Below are positions 1 to 9,943 of a DNA stretch of 64,000 nucleotides, one piece after another (positions within the stretch are counted from its first letter, which is position 1; each line of letters opens with the position of its first letter). The stretch is from Kitagawia praeruptora (lineage: Eukaryota; Streptophyta; Magnoliopsida; Apiales; Apiaceae). The notes under the pieces are model-generated. The model worked only from the letters and a program-made list of their open reading frames with translations, was not told the DNA's origin and did no database searches. The translations under genes were made by a program, and so were the position numbers. Location: positions 27,721,501 to 27,785,500 of the forward strand of contig CM075349.1 in NCBI GenBank assembly GCA_037693485.1. Direction: 5' to 3'.

Positions 1-139
1 ATTATTTGATGGGAGTAGTTTGCTATTGCTGGATTAGCTATACTCTATTACTAGATTCTAACACCCAATGTTATCGGTTTTAACTTTTTATCTTTTTGTT
101 CGTTATGTATGCAAGTTTTATCTTCTTTTTTTTCCCATA

Positions 140-957
140 TGCAGGAAGCTGAATAAAGGTTTTTCCATATGCATTTATGAATTCCCAACAACGATTGAAA
201 GAGAAGATGCTGCAATGACACATGCCATGCTTGCAGTGATATGATCATCTTCTCCAGCTTTTTGTAGATCAAATGAAAATCTAATGCCAGCTTCTCAAGA
301 ACAATCTATGCAATACGCAAATCGACCCACGAGTAATCAGATGCATCATATGATATCCGAAAGAAAAATGAGAGAAAAGCTAAATGAAAGTTTTCAAGCA
401 TTGAGATCATTACTTCCACCTGGATCCAAGGTATGCAAATATAATTAACACCTAAACTAACTCAAATTTAACATATAAATTGGACTATTTGGCATATATG
501 TAATTACTTCCTAATTGTTTAACCGTAGGTAGAAAGACTAAGCATCACTACTAGGTAACACGACCAAGTACATAACTTCACTTAAAGCCGAAGTTGAGGA
601 GCTCACCTGGAAAAACCAGACTTTGGAGACAAGCTTTTATAGGGAAGTACAGATGATCAAGATGTATTAATAGCCAATGCATACTTATCTGATCAAAGGC
701 TTCATGTTTGGATTTCTAACTCGAATGAATCGACATCAGAAGGGCGAAACTTGAGTGTTATTGTTAGAGGAGATTACTGCAGTATGCTGGATTTGTCAAT
801 TCAAGTTGTGGAGTTTCTGAAACAACTTAGATATGTAAGCTTATTATCTCTACAAGCTGATATGCCAATGGTGGAGACAGCTTCACTAATTCGCTTAGTT
901 TTCATTACCATCAATTTTTTTTTTTTAGTTTCTGAAAGTTTCTATTGTCTTTTTTAA
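140..957 (+). pseudogene. bHLH transcription factor fragment (bHLH041-like), decayed
   Basis: Translating around 240-430 gives a basic helix-loop-helix start (HHMISERKMREKLNESF, then QALRSLLPPGSK). It is followed by a good donor site (AAG|GTATGC, exon end 430) and an acceptor at 526-528. The next exon encodes helix 2 and the following leucine-rich stretch (TTKYITSLKAEVEEL), then a C-terminal ACT-like piece at 751-930 (VVEFLKQLRYVSLLSLQAD). This order matches plant bHLH041-like regulators, which act in the nucleus on E-box DNA. The gene is broken. An in-frame TGA lies at 242-244 just before the bHLH region, the reading frame shifts near 550, there is no start codon or N-terminal half, and the C-terminal end is replaced by unrelated exons. 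Family assignment is from remembered motifs; the loss of function is read directly. Confidence 0.75.
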
Positions 958-999
958 AAAGGTAATAATTCATGTGATTGGTTTGTAATTATGTAGCAG

Positions 1000-1117
1000 G
1001 CACAACTATGGCATCTTCTCCGATGAAGTGCAGCTTGAGAGAGCAAAGGCTTATTTGAGGAAGATTAACAAACTAGCTGTAAAGACAATTCAGGCATTTG
1101 AATGTCATAGTTACTGA
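1000..1117 (+). pseudogene. neprosin activation-peptide exon fragment
   Basis: An acceptor (CAG, 997-999) precedes an open stretch reading SDEVQLERAKAYLRKINK followed by LAVKTIQ, ending at a TGA at 1115-1117. The 'LxKINKxAVKTIQ' pattern is typical of the start of the neprosin activation-peptide domain that precedes the DUF239 (neprosin) glutamic-peptidase domain in plants. The rest of that domain (the usual GDIIDC motif) is missing; after a few residues the frame runs into a stop. It is separated from the catalytic part of a neprosin gene at 2411-2801 by an unrelated DUF212 fragment. No signal peptide is present. Confidence 0.55.
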
Positions 1118-1293
1118 ACTTTATCGTATGACATAAAAATTACGATTAACAAATTTATCGTAATTTTTCAATGGATGTAGGTTCCTGTGCCTTTAAAATT
1201 TATACTTCGGAGCAACTGTCAATTTTAAGTTTAATCTAATTTATGCTCAGTATTGATAAACTCATCGTGATTCTGTAATGGACTTATTGGCAG

Positions 1294-1703
1294 GTTGTTG
1301 TGGCCACTGCAACTTCCCTTGGCCTTGAAAGGTGTGTGACATATCCGAGAACCAGATTTGTATTTTTCATGAATATTATGTGTAAATTTAATGAATCCAA
1401 TATTTGAAAATTGTAAACTATTTCAAGTTCTACAGATTTTTGTGGTTAATCTTATTTGTAACTATAGTGAATTTTGCATGTTTATTTAGTAATTTTTGCA
1501 AATTTGTAGAGTTTGAACTTCACCCTACATATATGTTAATAATCGAGGAAATATGTCTGATTCATTTAGAACTGATCCAGTCGTTTTGTGATGAAAGAAG
1601 AATTTTGGTTACCAAGTTCATTTTACTAAATTGCAGGGGGTTTGCAGATTCAATTTTTGGTTTGGCAGTTGTGTATGCTGGAATTGTTATGTATGATGCT
1701 CAG
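1294..1703 (+). pseudogene. DUF212 (divergent PAP2-type) protein, two exons of a fragment
   Basis: Two exons with correct splice borders are visible: 1294-1331 (acceptor CAG before it, donor AG|GTGTGT) and 1637-1703 (acceptor CAG, donor CAG|GTTTGC). Spliced together they keep one frame and encode a hydrophobic segment containing TSLGLERGFADSIF and VVYAGIVMYDAQ. The 'VMYDA' motif and the preceding small-residue helix are characteristic of the plant DUF212 family (annotated as acid phosphatase/vanadium haloperoxidase-related, chloroplast or membrane proteins). Only about 35 residues remain. The upstream PSSHSA motif and the following GVR(R/H) region are absent, so this is a captured or degraded gene piece, not a gene. 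Confidence 0.65.
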
Positions 1704-2410
1704 GTTTGCATATTTTATCTCAGTTTCTATATGTAAAAGTAGATATGTTTGTCAGTGTTTGTGTGTGTTTATAACATATTTGATCTTTATTTTTTTGGAT
1801 GTCTGATGTGTTTATTGATTTTTATGTAAGCATGTTATGAGTGTAGATTTGTGATGGATGCCTTGATAATTCAAGTAATCTAACAATGCATTGCAAGTCA
1901 GGATAAGATCATTTTTTTCTAAGGTAACATAAATGCCTTAATGCTATGGTACAATATATAGCTTATATGGAGCTAATAGACAATGATGTATACTTATACA
2001 TGGAGGTTGTACAATTGTACTCCATTCACATAAAAATTACAATTAACATACAATGAGATTCATTACTCTTTTTAAAATTAAATATACATTTTTATGTGGA
2101 CTATATAATAGCACAACTAATTTGCATACTGAACTTCCTAATGCTTCTCATGGAACTCAACCAAGCTTATTCATGAATTATATATTTCTAAAGTGTATTT
2201 TGATAGAGAAGTTATCAATTACTATTTATAGACAAATATGTCTATATGGTGTTTTTGTAACTAATCACAAACTATTGGAAAGTCATTATCGCCAGAGATT
2301 AGGGCTATGCAAAGTGCACAGAATAATAAGCATGGCACAAATCTAACAAGAATCTGCATGCCAACTTATCACAATATGTTTATAACTGAGCTATAATCCT
2401 CTTACTATAG
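1704..2410 (+). other. intron-like AT-rich spacer
   Basis: It separates the DUF212 fragment from the neprosin fragment. I see no coding segment with a recognisable family; short open stretches (for example 2053-2346) have AT-rich, non-protein-like composition. It could be the remains of introns from the captured genes. Confidence 0.4.
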
Positions 2411-2801
2411 CATGCAGTAGCATTTGCCTTCATAGATCAATATTATGGAGCTAAAGCCAGCATCAATGTATGGGCGCCACGAGTAATTGATCAGTATGAA
2501 TTCAGTCTATCGCAAGTATGGGTTATTACTAGATTGTGAGTATCCTTTTAAAGTAAATCACTTAATCATATTTGTGGAGATTTTTCAACTGTTGAAAATT
2601 TATGTTTATGTGTAGACCGACGTATATCAAACTACAGGATGCTACAACTTACTATGCTCAGGCTTTGTTAAAAAAAACTACAAGATTGCTATAGGAGCAG
2701 CGATATCTCCAAGGTCTTTTTACAACAACAAACAATTCGATATTTGCATGATTGACAAGGTTGAAGAAGCAAAATGCCGTGCCTTTCTCCACTGTGAATG
2801 A
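2411..2801 (+). pseudogene. neprosin (DUF239) C-terminal domain fragment, two exons
   Basis: Exon 1 (2411 to about 2535, acceptor TAG) reads YYGAKASINVWAPRV then EFSLSQVWV. Exon 2 (2616-2801, acceptor TAG at 2613-2615) reads TTGCYNLLCSGFVKKN, IAIGAAISP and a final FDI motif before the stop at 2799-2801. These are the hallmarks of the neprosin domain, a plant glutamic endopeptidase family normally secreted and made as a pro-protein: the GA(K/R)A.INVW motif, the SLSQ(I/V)W motif and GCYN.LC.GF. Only the C-terminal third is left. The tail after FDI lacks the usual WW.G ending and closes early. No promoter or start is seen. The same family supplies the short piece at 1000-1117. Confidence 0.75.
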
Positions 2802-2848
2802 CACGTACATATGATATGTTTAATATTATTTTTCAAAATTATTTATAG

Positions 2849-2901
2849 TATTGTGCATTCATTATTTAAAGTTTTGTCAATATATCTTTCATCTTTGTAT
2901 A
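2849..2901 (+). repeat. 53-bp direct repeat, copy 1
   Basis: The stretch beginning GTATTGTGCATTCATTATTT recurs nearly unchanged at 4133-4185, about 1.28 kb downstream. The copies bracket the Stowaway MITE and the hairpin-repeat array. They could mark a duplication or the ends of an insertion. Confidence 0.6.
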
Positions 2902-2954
2902 TAAATTTATTTATTTTGTTACGTAATTTATATAATATTTTTTTAAAACATACT

Positions 2955-3243
2955 CCCTCTGTCCCTCTCATTTCTTTACAGTTACTATTTTGGGGTGTCC
3001 CTCTCATTTCTTTACATTCTAAAAATAATAAGTTTCTCTCACTATTACACCCACTATCACATATATTTAACAATAAAAAACACTATTACACCCACTACTT
3101 TCCTCCACTATCTTAAATCTATAATTAAATATTAATAGGTCCCATCACTTTACCCACTTTTCATCTAACTTTACTCATTTTTTCCACAGTTTCTTAGTCT
3201 CCGTGTCCATCCCCATGTAAACAACCATGAGGGACAGAGGGAG
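2955..3243. mobile_element. Stowaway-type MITE (Tc1/mariner derived), 289 bp
   Basis: The element begins CTCCCTCTGTCCC and ends GGGACAGAGGGAG, an inverted terminal repeat typical of Stowaway MITEs, and is flanked by TA on both sides (2953-2954 and 3244-3245), the expected 2-bp target duplication. The inside is AT-rich and non-coding, so it depends on a mariner-like transposase encoded elsewhere. A second, differently diverged member lies at 9629-9943. Confidence 0.85.
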
Positions 3244-3299
3244 TATAATTTCCTAATTTGTTTTTTTATAAAATTGATTTTGTTTTATCAATAATAAGG

Positions 3300-4075
3300 G
3301 TTAGAGGCACCGCCCCGAGGAGTTTTATCACATAATATTGATTTCTAAAATTACTCAATTATTATGCTATTATAATTTTAATTTAGAGTTTTTGTAGAAA
3401 AAAATTTCAAGCATGTAGTATATATTAGTATATTCCAAAGATTTATGATTTGTAGTAAACAATTAATTGAATATATATTAGGGTTCAATAAGCTAACAAA
3501 TCATTTAATTAATAATTTGCAATAATTTTTTTTCCTACAAATAAATCGAGGTGCCGTTGAAGACGGTGCCGAGAAGTTTTAATTATTATTTGTTATCATT
3601 TACCTCTAAAAATATTATTTATTTTAAATAATTTAGATTTTATGTTTTTTTTACTACTTATTAAATGAAATTATGAAAATATAAGGGTTACATTGAGTTT
3701 ACAAATAAGCCAAATAAATCATTTAATTACTAATTTGTAATGATTTTTTTTCCCTACAAAAAAATCGAGGTACCTCCGAAGGTGGTGCCGAGAAGTTTTA
3801 ATTATTATTTGCTATGATTTAGTTGTAATATACTTATAAAAAATAGTTAATAATTATTCGACATTTCAATTAATTTATATTTTCAAGTATATTTGTGTAT
3901 GTTAATATCAAAATTTAACTTAAATTATAATCTTAAATATTATAATTTTATTTGGGAAATTATAGTTTGAAACAAAAATATTTAGTGAGTTAATAGTATG
4001 AAAATATATTTGTGTATGTTAATATTTTATCATCCATAGGATTCGAGGTGCCGTCAGAGACGTGGCCGAGGAAAA
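3300..4075 (+). repeat. array of GC-rich hairpin repeats in AT-rich DNA
   Basis: Four short GC-rich imperfect palindromes begin near 3304, 3547, 3766 and 4044, each of the form CGAGGTGCCG...CGGTGCCGAG. Spacings are 243, 219 and 278 bp. The sequence around the second and third is also shared (upstream 'ATCATTTAATTA', downstream 'AAGTTTTAATTATTATTTG'), so the unit is larger than the hairpin. I do not recognise the family. Confidence 0.7.
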
Positions 4076-4132
4076 TCCTTATAAAATATTAAATTTTTAA
4101 TTAAAAAATTTCATTTTCGTTATATTAATATC

Positions 4133-4185
4133 AGTATTGTGCATTCATAATTTAAAGTTTGGTCAATATATCTTTGTATTTAAAG
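4133..4185 (+). repeat. 53-bp direct repeat, copy 2
   Basis: Near copy of 2849-2901 (starts GTATTGTGCATTCATAATTT). It directly abuts the broken 5' edge of the copia remnant, so the copia truncation point coincides with the edge of this repeat. Confidence 0.6.
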
Positions 4186-4199
4186 TAGTGTGGTATTGT

Positions 4200-7012
4200 A
4201 TCACAACTCACTCCGCCAGGTACACCTCAATGGAATGGAGTTTCAGAGAGGAGAAATCGCACCTTGTTGGACATGGTGCGATCGATGATGAGTCATGCAG
4301 ATCTTCCAATAAGTTTCTGGGGTTGTGCTCTATATGAGATTTGGGAGGAGACACGGTCAGGCATGTGCTTTATGAAAGTTTGGGGATGCAAGGCGTTTGT
4401 GTAACGTCAAGTATCTGACAAGCTTGGACCTAAATCTGAAGAGTGCAATTTTTTGGGATACCCTAAAAAAACAAAGGCGTATTATTTTTATAGTCCTTCT
4501 GAGCAGAAAGTGTTTATTGCTCGAGATGCTGTCTTCATGGAAAGAGATTTTGTTTCCAAAAGAAACAGTGGGAGAACTATAGATCTCGATGAAGATCGAG
4601 AACCACAAAATAGCATTGAACCTGAAGTGGAACAAGAGCAGGATAATGATAATGCTCAACAAACATAGGTTGTTCGTAGATCTGGTAGAATTCGTCATGA
4701 GCCAGAGATATATGGATTTCTCTTGACTCAATGTGGTGATTTGATGCTCATAGATGAAGATGAGCCTCTCACATACCAAGATACTATGAATAGTCCAGAC
4801 TCTAAGAGATGGCTTGAAGCCATGAAATCCGAGATGGAATCCATGTACGAAAACCAAGTATGGAATTTGGTTGATCCACCTGAAGGGGTAAAACCCGTAG
4901 GGTGCAAATGGGTTTTTGTTGTGCCCAAAATCTCCATGGGCTAGATTTAGGCCCATTAAGCTATAGGGTCTAATCCATATGGGCTAGAAGATAAATCCAG
5001 TACAAGATATGAGGACCAAACATGATGAAATGAGCACTCGCTGAGTAGACAGTCAAGAAGCTACAAGTATCATGAGGTTCCTGACGAACCGGAAGCTGAG
5101 TAGATTACGAAAGGACCAGGTTCCTCCCTGCAGAAGAGTTCAAGACAGCCTAGTAGTAGAAGTGAAGACAGCAAGAGCATATGGGAACCACAAAGAGGCT
5201 CTCCAGACTAATATATTTGTTATTTGTGCAGGTATAGTTTCCTAAAAAGAGGTTCCCGAGAAACAGGTTCCTGACACATAGGTTCCTGAGCACCAGGTTC
5301 CTGAGCGTAGCCAGCCAGAAAGAGACCGAATTATTATTGGAGTGTAATTCTAGGGCGCAGTTGATCCTAGAATGCCTCTAATAGACATAAGAATTATAGT
5401 AGAGTACGAACTCGAGTTCTACTCTACTTAGCCAACCAGTTCGTGGTAAACTCTAAAGGAACTTGAGTCCAACACGAACTATAGACAATCGAATACAGCT
5501 GGTCAAGCAGAATCAGCTTCGCATTAGAACTACGTGAGCTTGATCCCTATATAAACAAGGGTACGTAGGCACCTTGGGAGAACGACCACAGATCTCGCTA
5601 ATGGAACCTGCGATGATTCTCGTAACCTCTTAAGCTCAGCTCACCCCCACCATCAAATCACACCCAAATTACCAAAAAACAGCTAACTACATGTGTTACA
5701 CTTGTAAATTCCAGTGGGCCTCCGAAAATAATGTTGATTACGAAAATCCTCCATCAACAGTTTTCAAGAAGAAAACTGACATGGATGGAAATGTTCAGAC
5801 CTATAAAGCAAGACTGGTTGCAAAAGGTTTCAAACAAATTCATGGTATTGACTATGATGAAACTTTCTCACCAGTGGCTGTGGTCAAGTCCATAAGGATT
5901 TTGCTTGCCATTGCAGCATTCCATGATTATGAAATCTGGCAAATGGATGTCAAAACAGCCTTCCTTAATGGAAGCCTTGAAGAGGATGTGTACATGACAT
6001 AACCTGAAGGTTTTGTCGATCCAAGGAATGTTGGCAAGGTATGTAAATTACGTCGATCCATTTATGGATTGAAGCAAGCCTCTAGGAGATGGAATATCCG
6101 TTTTGATGAAACAGTCAAGGAGTATGGCTTTGTTCAAAACGAAGATGAACCTTGTGTTTACAAGAAGGTTAGTGGGAGCCATGTGGCATTCATAGTACTA
6201 TATGTTGATGATATACTACTAATGGGGAATGACGTTCCTTCTTTAAAGGCTGTTAAGACTTGGTTAGGGAGCAATTTCTCTATGAAAGACTTAGGAGAGA
6301 CAACCTACATTCAAGGAATGAGGATCTATAGAGATAGATCTAGAAGGATGATCGGTATAAGTCAGAGTACATACATTGATAAGGTATTACATCGTTTTGG
6401 TATGCAAAATGCAAAAAGGGGATATGTCCAGGTGAAGGTCACTGGACGGCAGTCAAGAATATTCTAAAGTACCTGAAAAGGACTAAGGATTCGTTCTTGG
6501 TGTATGGAGGAGAGGAGAAACAGGTTGTAAAAGGTTACACCGATGCAAGTTTCCAAACAGACAGGGATGACACTGTATCACAGTTTGGTTTTGTGTTTTG
6601 TCTAAACGGAGGTGCTGTAAGCTGGAAGAGTTCAAAACAAGAAATAGTAGCTGATTCTACAATGGAGGCTGAGTACATTGAAGCTTGTAAAGCAGCTAAG
6701 GAGGCTGTTTGGTTTCGAAAATTCATTACTGATTTGGGAGTGGTTCCATCGATCGCAGATCCCATTGATCTATACTGCGATAATAATGGAGCCATTGCAC
6801 AGGCTAAAGAACCTAGATCACACTCCCGATCCAAACATATACTCAGGAGATTTCACCTCATTCGAGAGATTAATGAAAGGGGTGACATAAACATATGTAA
6901 AGTGCACACAAATGATAACATTGCTGATCCACTGACCAAAGGCTTGTCGCAGCAGAAGCACGATGGTCATACTAGTTCTATGGGTATTAGATACATGAGT
7001 GATTGGCTCTAG
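4200..7012 (+). pseudogene. copia pol remnant: integrase tail, reverse transcriptase, RNase H
   Basis: The stretch 4200-4340 gives the end of the integrase core over shifting frames (PGTPQWNGVSER-type motif). The linker is at 4441-4916 and the RT starts at about 4800, is cut at 4916, and resumes after the insertion at 5760. RT motifs follow: ARLVAKGF, DETFSPVA, MDVKTAFLNG, LYGLKQA-like, and the catalytic YVDD at about 6201. RNase H (6497-7012) has YTDASF, TMEAEYI, and DNNGAIA motifs and ends SMGIRYMSDWL. Damage: frameshifts around 4250-4400, TAG at about 4666, TAA at 6000-6002, and loss of roughly 100 codons between AKRG and the K..L.YLK region at about 6430. It cannot make a functional polyprotein. 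Confidence 0.9.
4917..5759 (+). mobile_element. solo LTR inserted in the copia RT region
   Basis: The 843-bp insert begins TGTTGTGCCC and ends CCATCAACA, and is flanked by the perfect 5-bp target duplication GTTTT (4912-4916 and 5760-5764). Removing it and one GTTTT restores the copia RT frame. A TATA-like CCTATATAAAC lies at about 5547-5557, as expected for an LTR promoter. No internal coding region is present, so this is a solo LTR left by recombination. Its first 60 bases resemble, on the opposite strand, the sequence ending at 8950, so related LTRs exist nearby. The family is probably Ty3/gypsy, but that is not shown. Confidence 0.85.
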
Positions 7013-7015
7013 TGC

Positions 7016-7026
7016 AAGTGGGAGAT
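7016..7026 (+). other. polypurine tract of the copia element
   Basis: Purine-rich AAGTGGGAGA lies immediately before the 3' LTR (TGTTAG...) and just after the RNase H stop, as expected for plus-strand primer placement. Confidence 0.8.
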
Positions 7027-8246
7027 TGTTAGTGTAGGTGCCCTAGAGGCAATACATTGTTTCTTTTAATAAACCTTATGTCATTTGATTATTCAATTAA
7101 CGTATTTATTATGACTTTAATTACTGCGATATATTTGTTAGCATAATAAATGTCCTTAGAATCATGATACACAATATATAGTTTAAGTACATGACTTGAA
7201 CTTGAGATTATATAATATATCATATTCTTATAGGTCCCTAGTCGAGTATTATTATGCAGGACAATAATAATACATAAATAGACTAGTATGTTGTTTGACA
7301 GATAACCACATCTCATTGGTTATAAGTATGGAGATACTAAAGTCAATACGTAGGTACATGTAGGAGTACATGGTACTGGATAAACCCACAGTGAGATTCT
7401 TCATGTTTAATAAGGTCATAAGAAAGACTCACAATGATAATGGTGTAATGATCCTTTGACTTGAGATCATTATATTTCTATACGAGGATTAATATACTTT
7501 GACTACATTAAAAGTTACCTTTGACCGGGTGATGATAAAAGTGAACATCGGGTATATCATGAGTCGTATGAGAAATATGAATGATAGATAAAGGATTTAA
7601 CCCTCCTATAATTAGGAGAGATATTATTGGCCTCTTGATTGAGTGAGACTATAAAATGCATGGCCGTGCTCAAATAATGATTTGTTTTTAATAGTCTACT
7701 CATGGATCAAGTAAACTCGGATTAAATGTTGAAGAGGATGACTAAATACATGCCTCGAGTTTAATCTATAATATATGGTTAAAGGGATTATATTACACGG
7801 AAACATTAATCACGAAAGGTTTAATTGGATCACCAATTATTATTATTACTTGGGTAGCAATGATGTATTACTAGATGCCGTTCATTGTTTATAATTTTAT
7901 TATTGAATATTAAAATTATTGCCAACGTAATAATAACCTAAAGGGTTACACAATAAGAACATGTAAAACAGAGCTTTATTTAAATTATGGATTTAAATAG
8001 TTATTAATTCGAATTATTGAATTAATTAAGTGGGACTTGATTACTTGCAATATATATAATTCGAATTTAATAATAATAAGATTAAAACCAAAAATAGATT
8101 GGGTTTAGTGAAGTCCAAAATGTTTTAGGGTTTTAAGCCCAAATCTCTCTTTATAAATACATTGAGATGTGTTGGTTTAGGTTAACTTTTGCAAAAATCG
8201 TTTTTCACCTAAACCCTAGATGCTCTACATCTTAGAGAGGCTAGAT

Positions 8247-8285
<39 letters not shown>

Positions 8286-8552
8286 TTTTCTTGGCTAGTA
8301 CCATCTCTGTTGATCGTTGGACGATCAGTGTGTTCGTGTGGACGATTTAGAGACACAGATCTTGACGCAAGGACTGTGTGTGGTGATTACAAGCTAGGAT
8401 CTCCGTTGAATTCGTGAAAGTAAAGCTTTTAAAGGTATAATTCGTTTTCTCCATAATCTGCCCATAATTATACATGGATCCTGGTTTGGGTTTCGAATTT
8501 TTTTTGTTTTATTTACGTTGATCCGCTGCGTTTTATGCCACGGAACCCAACA
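7027..8552 (+). repeat. copia 3' LTR, 1526 bp
   Basis: It starts TGTTAGTG after the polypurine tract and ends CGGAACCCAACA, giving TG...CA ends. A TATA-like TTTATAAATACA at about 8150 and a transcript leader with the microsatellite at 8248-8281 follow the usual U3-R-U5 order. The matching 5' LTR is not in the window. Confidence 0.85.
8248..8281 (+). repeat. (GA)n microsatellite, about 17 units
   Basis: Pure GA dinucleotides in the transcribed leader part of the copia 3' LTR, just after the presumed start of transcription. The open stretch across it (8220-8417) is a by-product of the repeat, not a gene. Confidence 0.9.
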
Positions 8553-8620
8553 TATATGACATATATCCTCTAATAACTGAATATATATCTAATTAGGAGT
8601 GTAAATCAACTATAAAGATG

Positions 8621-8950
8621 TGTTCTCACAAAGTAGGAGGTCTGCCTTATCCAAATTAACGGCCTAATCAGGCTTCCGGCGGAAGCTGGGGGTACCGCCC
8701 GGTAGCCCCTCTGGTAGCTAGCCCCACCAAGGAAGCTACTTTGGAAGCCCTGGCAATGGTCACAGGTTATCCACAAGGGGATGCCCTTTGGACCCTAAGC
8801 CACGCATTTCCTTAATGCCATGTACATGGTAAACCCTAGGGCTGTCATGGGCCTTTGGAAGCTTGACAAATCACTTATTTTTCTCATGGGTCTAGACCCT
8901 AATCCTCTAGTGGGCCTAAATCTAACCCATCCAAGATTTTGGTCACAACA
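8621..8950 (-). mobile_element. possible short solo LTR or LTR fragment, reverse orientation
   Basis: Read on the - strand this begins TGTTGTGACCAAAATCTTGG and its first ~60 bases resemble the 5' end of the solo LTR at 4917 (shared TTAGATTTAGGCCCA and GGGTCTA blocks). On the + strand it starts TGTTCTCAC, giving possible TG...CA ends. The GC-rich middle differs from its AT-rich surroundings. I could not find a convincing 5-bp target duplication, so the left boundary is uncertain. Confidence 0.4.
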
Positions 8951-9391
8951 ATGTATATAACTTTTTTTTTAAACATCTACCTGTAAACAACCAACTTAAT
9001 TTTAGCTAGGACCCGACCAAACCAGATCACCTAAACTCCCTTACGCTAATTACATATAGAATGTAAAATTTAATATTTTATTTAATTTAAATTTTCCAAT
9101 TTTTAGTTATTTATTTTTCAAAAATGTTTTAGTTAGTATATTGTGTTAAGATATTTTTACATATTAATTTTTATGAAAAGATCACTTGTTTTTTATTTAC
9201 ATGCATATTATATAATTTTACAATATTATTTTGAATATTTTCTATTAGTTTTATTTTATTATAACATCTGAATGTTTTTTTTTATCATTATGCCTTATAT
9301 TTTTTATAATATTTTTTAACTATATTTAGTATGATCATATGATGTGCATATGTTACTATATTATGTTTTTATTAAATAGTCATTTATAATT
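8951..9391. other. AT-rich intergenic sequence
   Basis: No gene. The first 110 bases resemble the dispersed unit found twice at 24955-25250 (poly-T run, 'GTAAACAA', a GGACC(T/C)G block, 'TTACGCTAATTA'). Confidence 0.5.
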
Positions 9392-9420
9392 ACTAGCTTA
9401 AAACCCGTGCGATGCACGGA
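9392..9420 (-). other. Helitron-type 3' terminus
   Basis: On the - strand the sequence is a short GC hairpin (CCGTGCATCGCACGG) followed about 9 bases later by CTAGT. A hairpin just before CTRR and insertion next to T is the diagnostic 3' end of plant Helitrons. A close relative is at 26012-26040. Candidate 5' ends with TC-TATACTATTATATAAAA-type sequence lie on the same strand at 11152, 11616 and 22557. Confidence 0.65.
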
Positions 9421-9628
9421 TTTTTTTTAAAATTATATGAATATTTTTCATTATTTTAAATTATTTTTTTTAAAACATGAATTTTGGAGGCTTAAATTTT
9501 TATATGAGATGATTTGATAATAATTATATAAATGTTATTCGTGATATTTCTAAAAAAGGTGGGATTTAGTTGGAAAATATGGAAAAGATGATAGGCTTTA
9601 GTTAAAAAAGGTAATCGGTTAATTATTA

Positions 9629-9943
9629 CTCCCTCTGTCCATTGGATTTCTTTACATTTGAGAATTTCACGAAGACCAAGGCAACATGATAGAATGAATA
9701 AATTAATTAAGGATAGTGGGTGTAATATTGTTAAAATAAATGAAGTAGTGGGTGTAATATTGATTTTGTTGTTAAAATAAGTGAAGTAGTGGGTGTAATA
9801 GTGTAAAGTGTTGAAAAAGTGGAGTGAAATAGTAGATGTAATAATGTATTTTATTGTTAAAAGTTACTATTTTTAGTAATGTAAAGAATTGGATGGGACG
9901 TCCCAAAAAGGAAAGTGTAAAGAAATGGAAAGGACGGAGGGAG
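9629..9943. mobile_element. Stowaway-type MITE, 315 bp
   Basis: Ends CTCCCTCTGTCC and GGACGGAGGGAG, with TA target duplication (9627-9628 and 9944-9945). Inside, a short phrase ('GAAGTAGTGGGTGTAATA') is tandemly repeated about three times between 9710 and 9840. Non-coding and dependent on a mariner-like transposase. Confidence 0.85.

Larger units (their letters stand above)
4190..8552 (+). mobile_element. 5'-truncated Ty1/copia retrotransposon (Angela/Tork-like) with 3' LTR
   Basis: Remains of a copia element: the end of integrase, reverse transcriptase, RNase H, polypurine tract and a complete 3' LTR (7027-8552). The 5' LTR, gag, protease and most of integrase are missing, so the element was cut at about 4190. 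The coding part has frameshifts, stops and a deletion near 6420, and is interrupted by an 843-bp solo LTR (4917-5759). This is an old, dead copy. The lineage label rests on RNase H wording and LTR length and is tentative. Confidence 0.85.

Noticed and set aside
1404..1736. 110-codon open frame
   Set aside because: It mixes an intron with the second DUF212 exon; only 1637-1703 is supported.
8220..8417. 65-codon frame with a run of Arg-Glu
   Set aside because: It is created by the GA microsatellite in the copia LTR.
8616..8955. target duplication around the reversed LTR-like segment
   Set aside because: The flanks AGATG and ATGTA do not match, so a complete solo LTR was not claimed.
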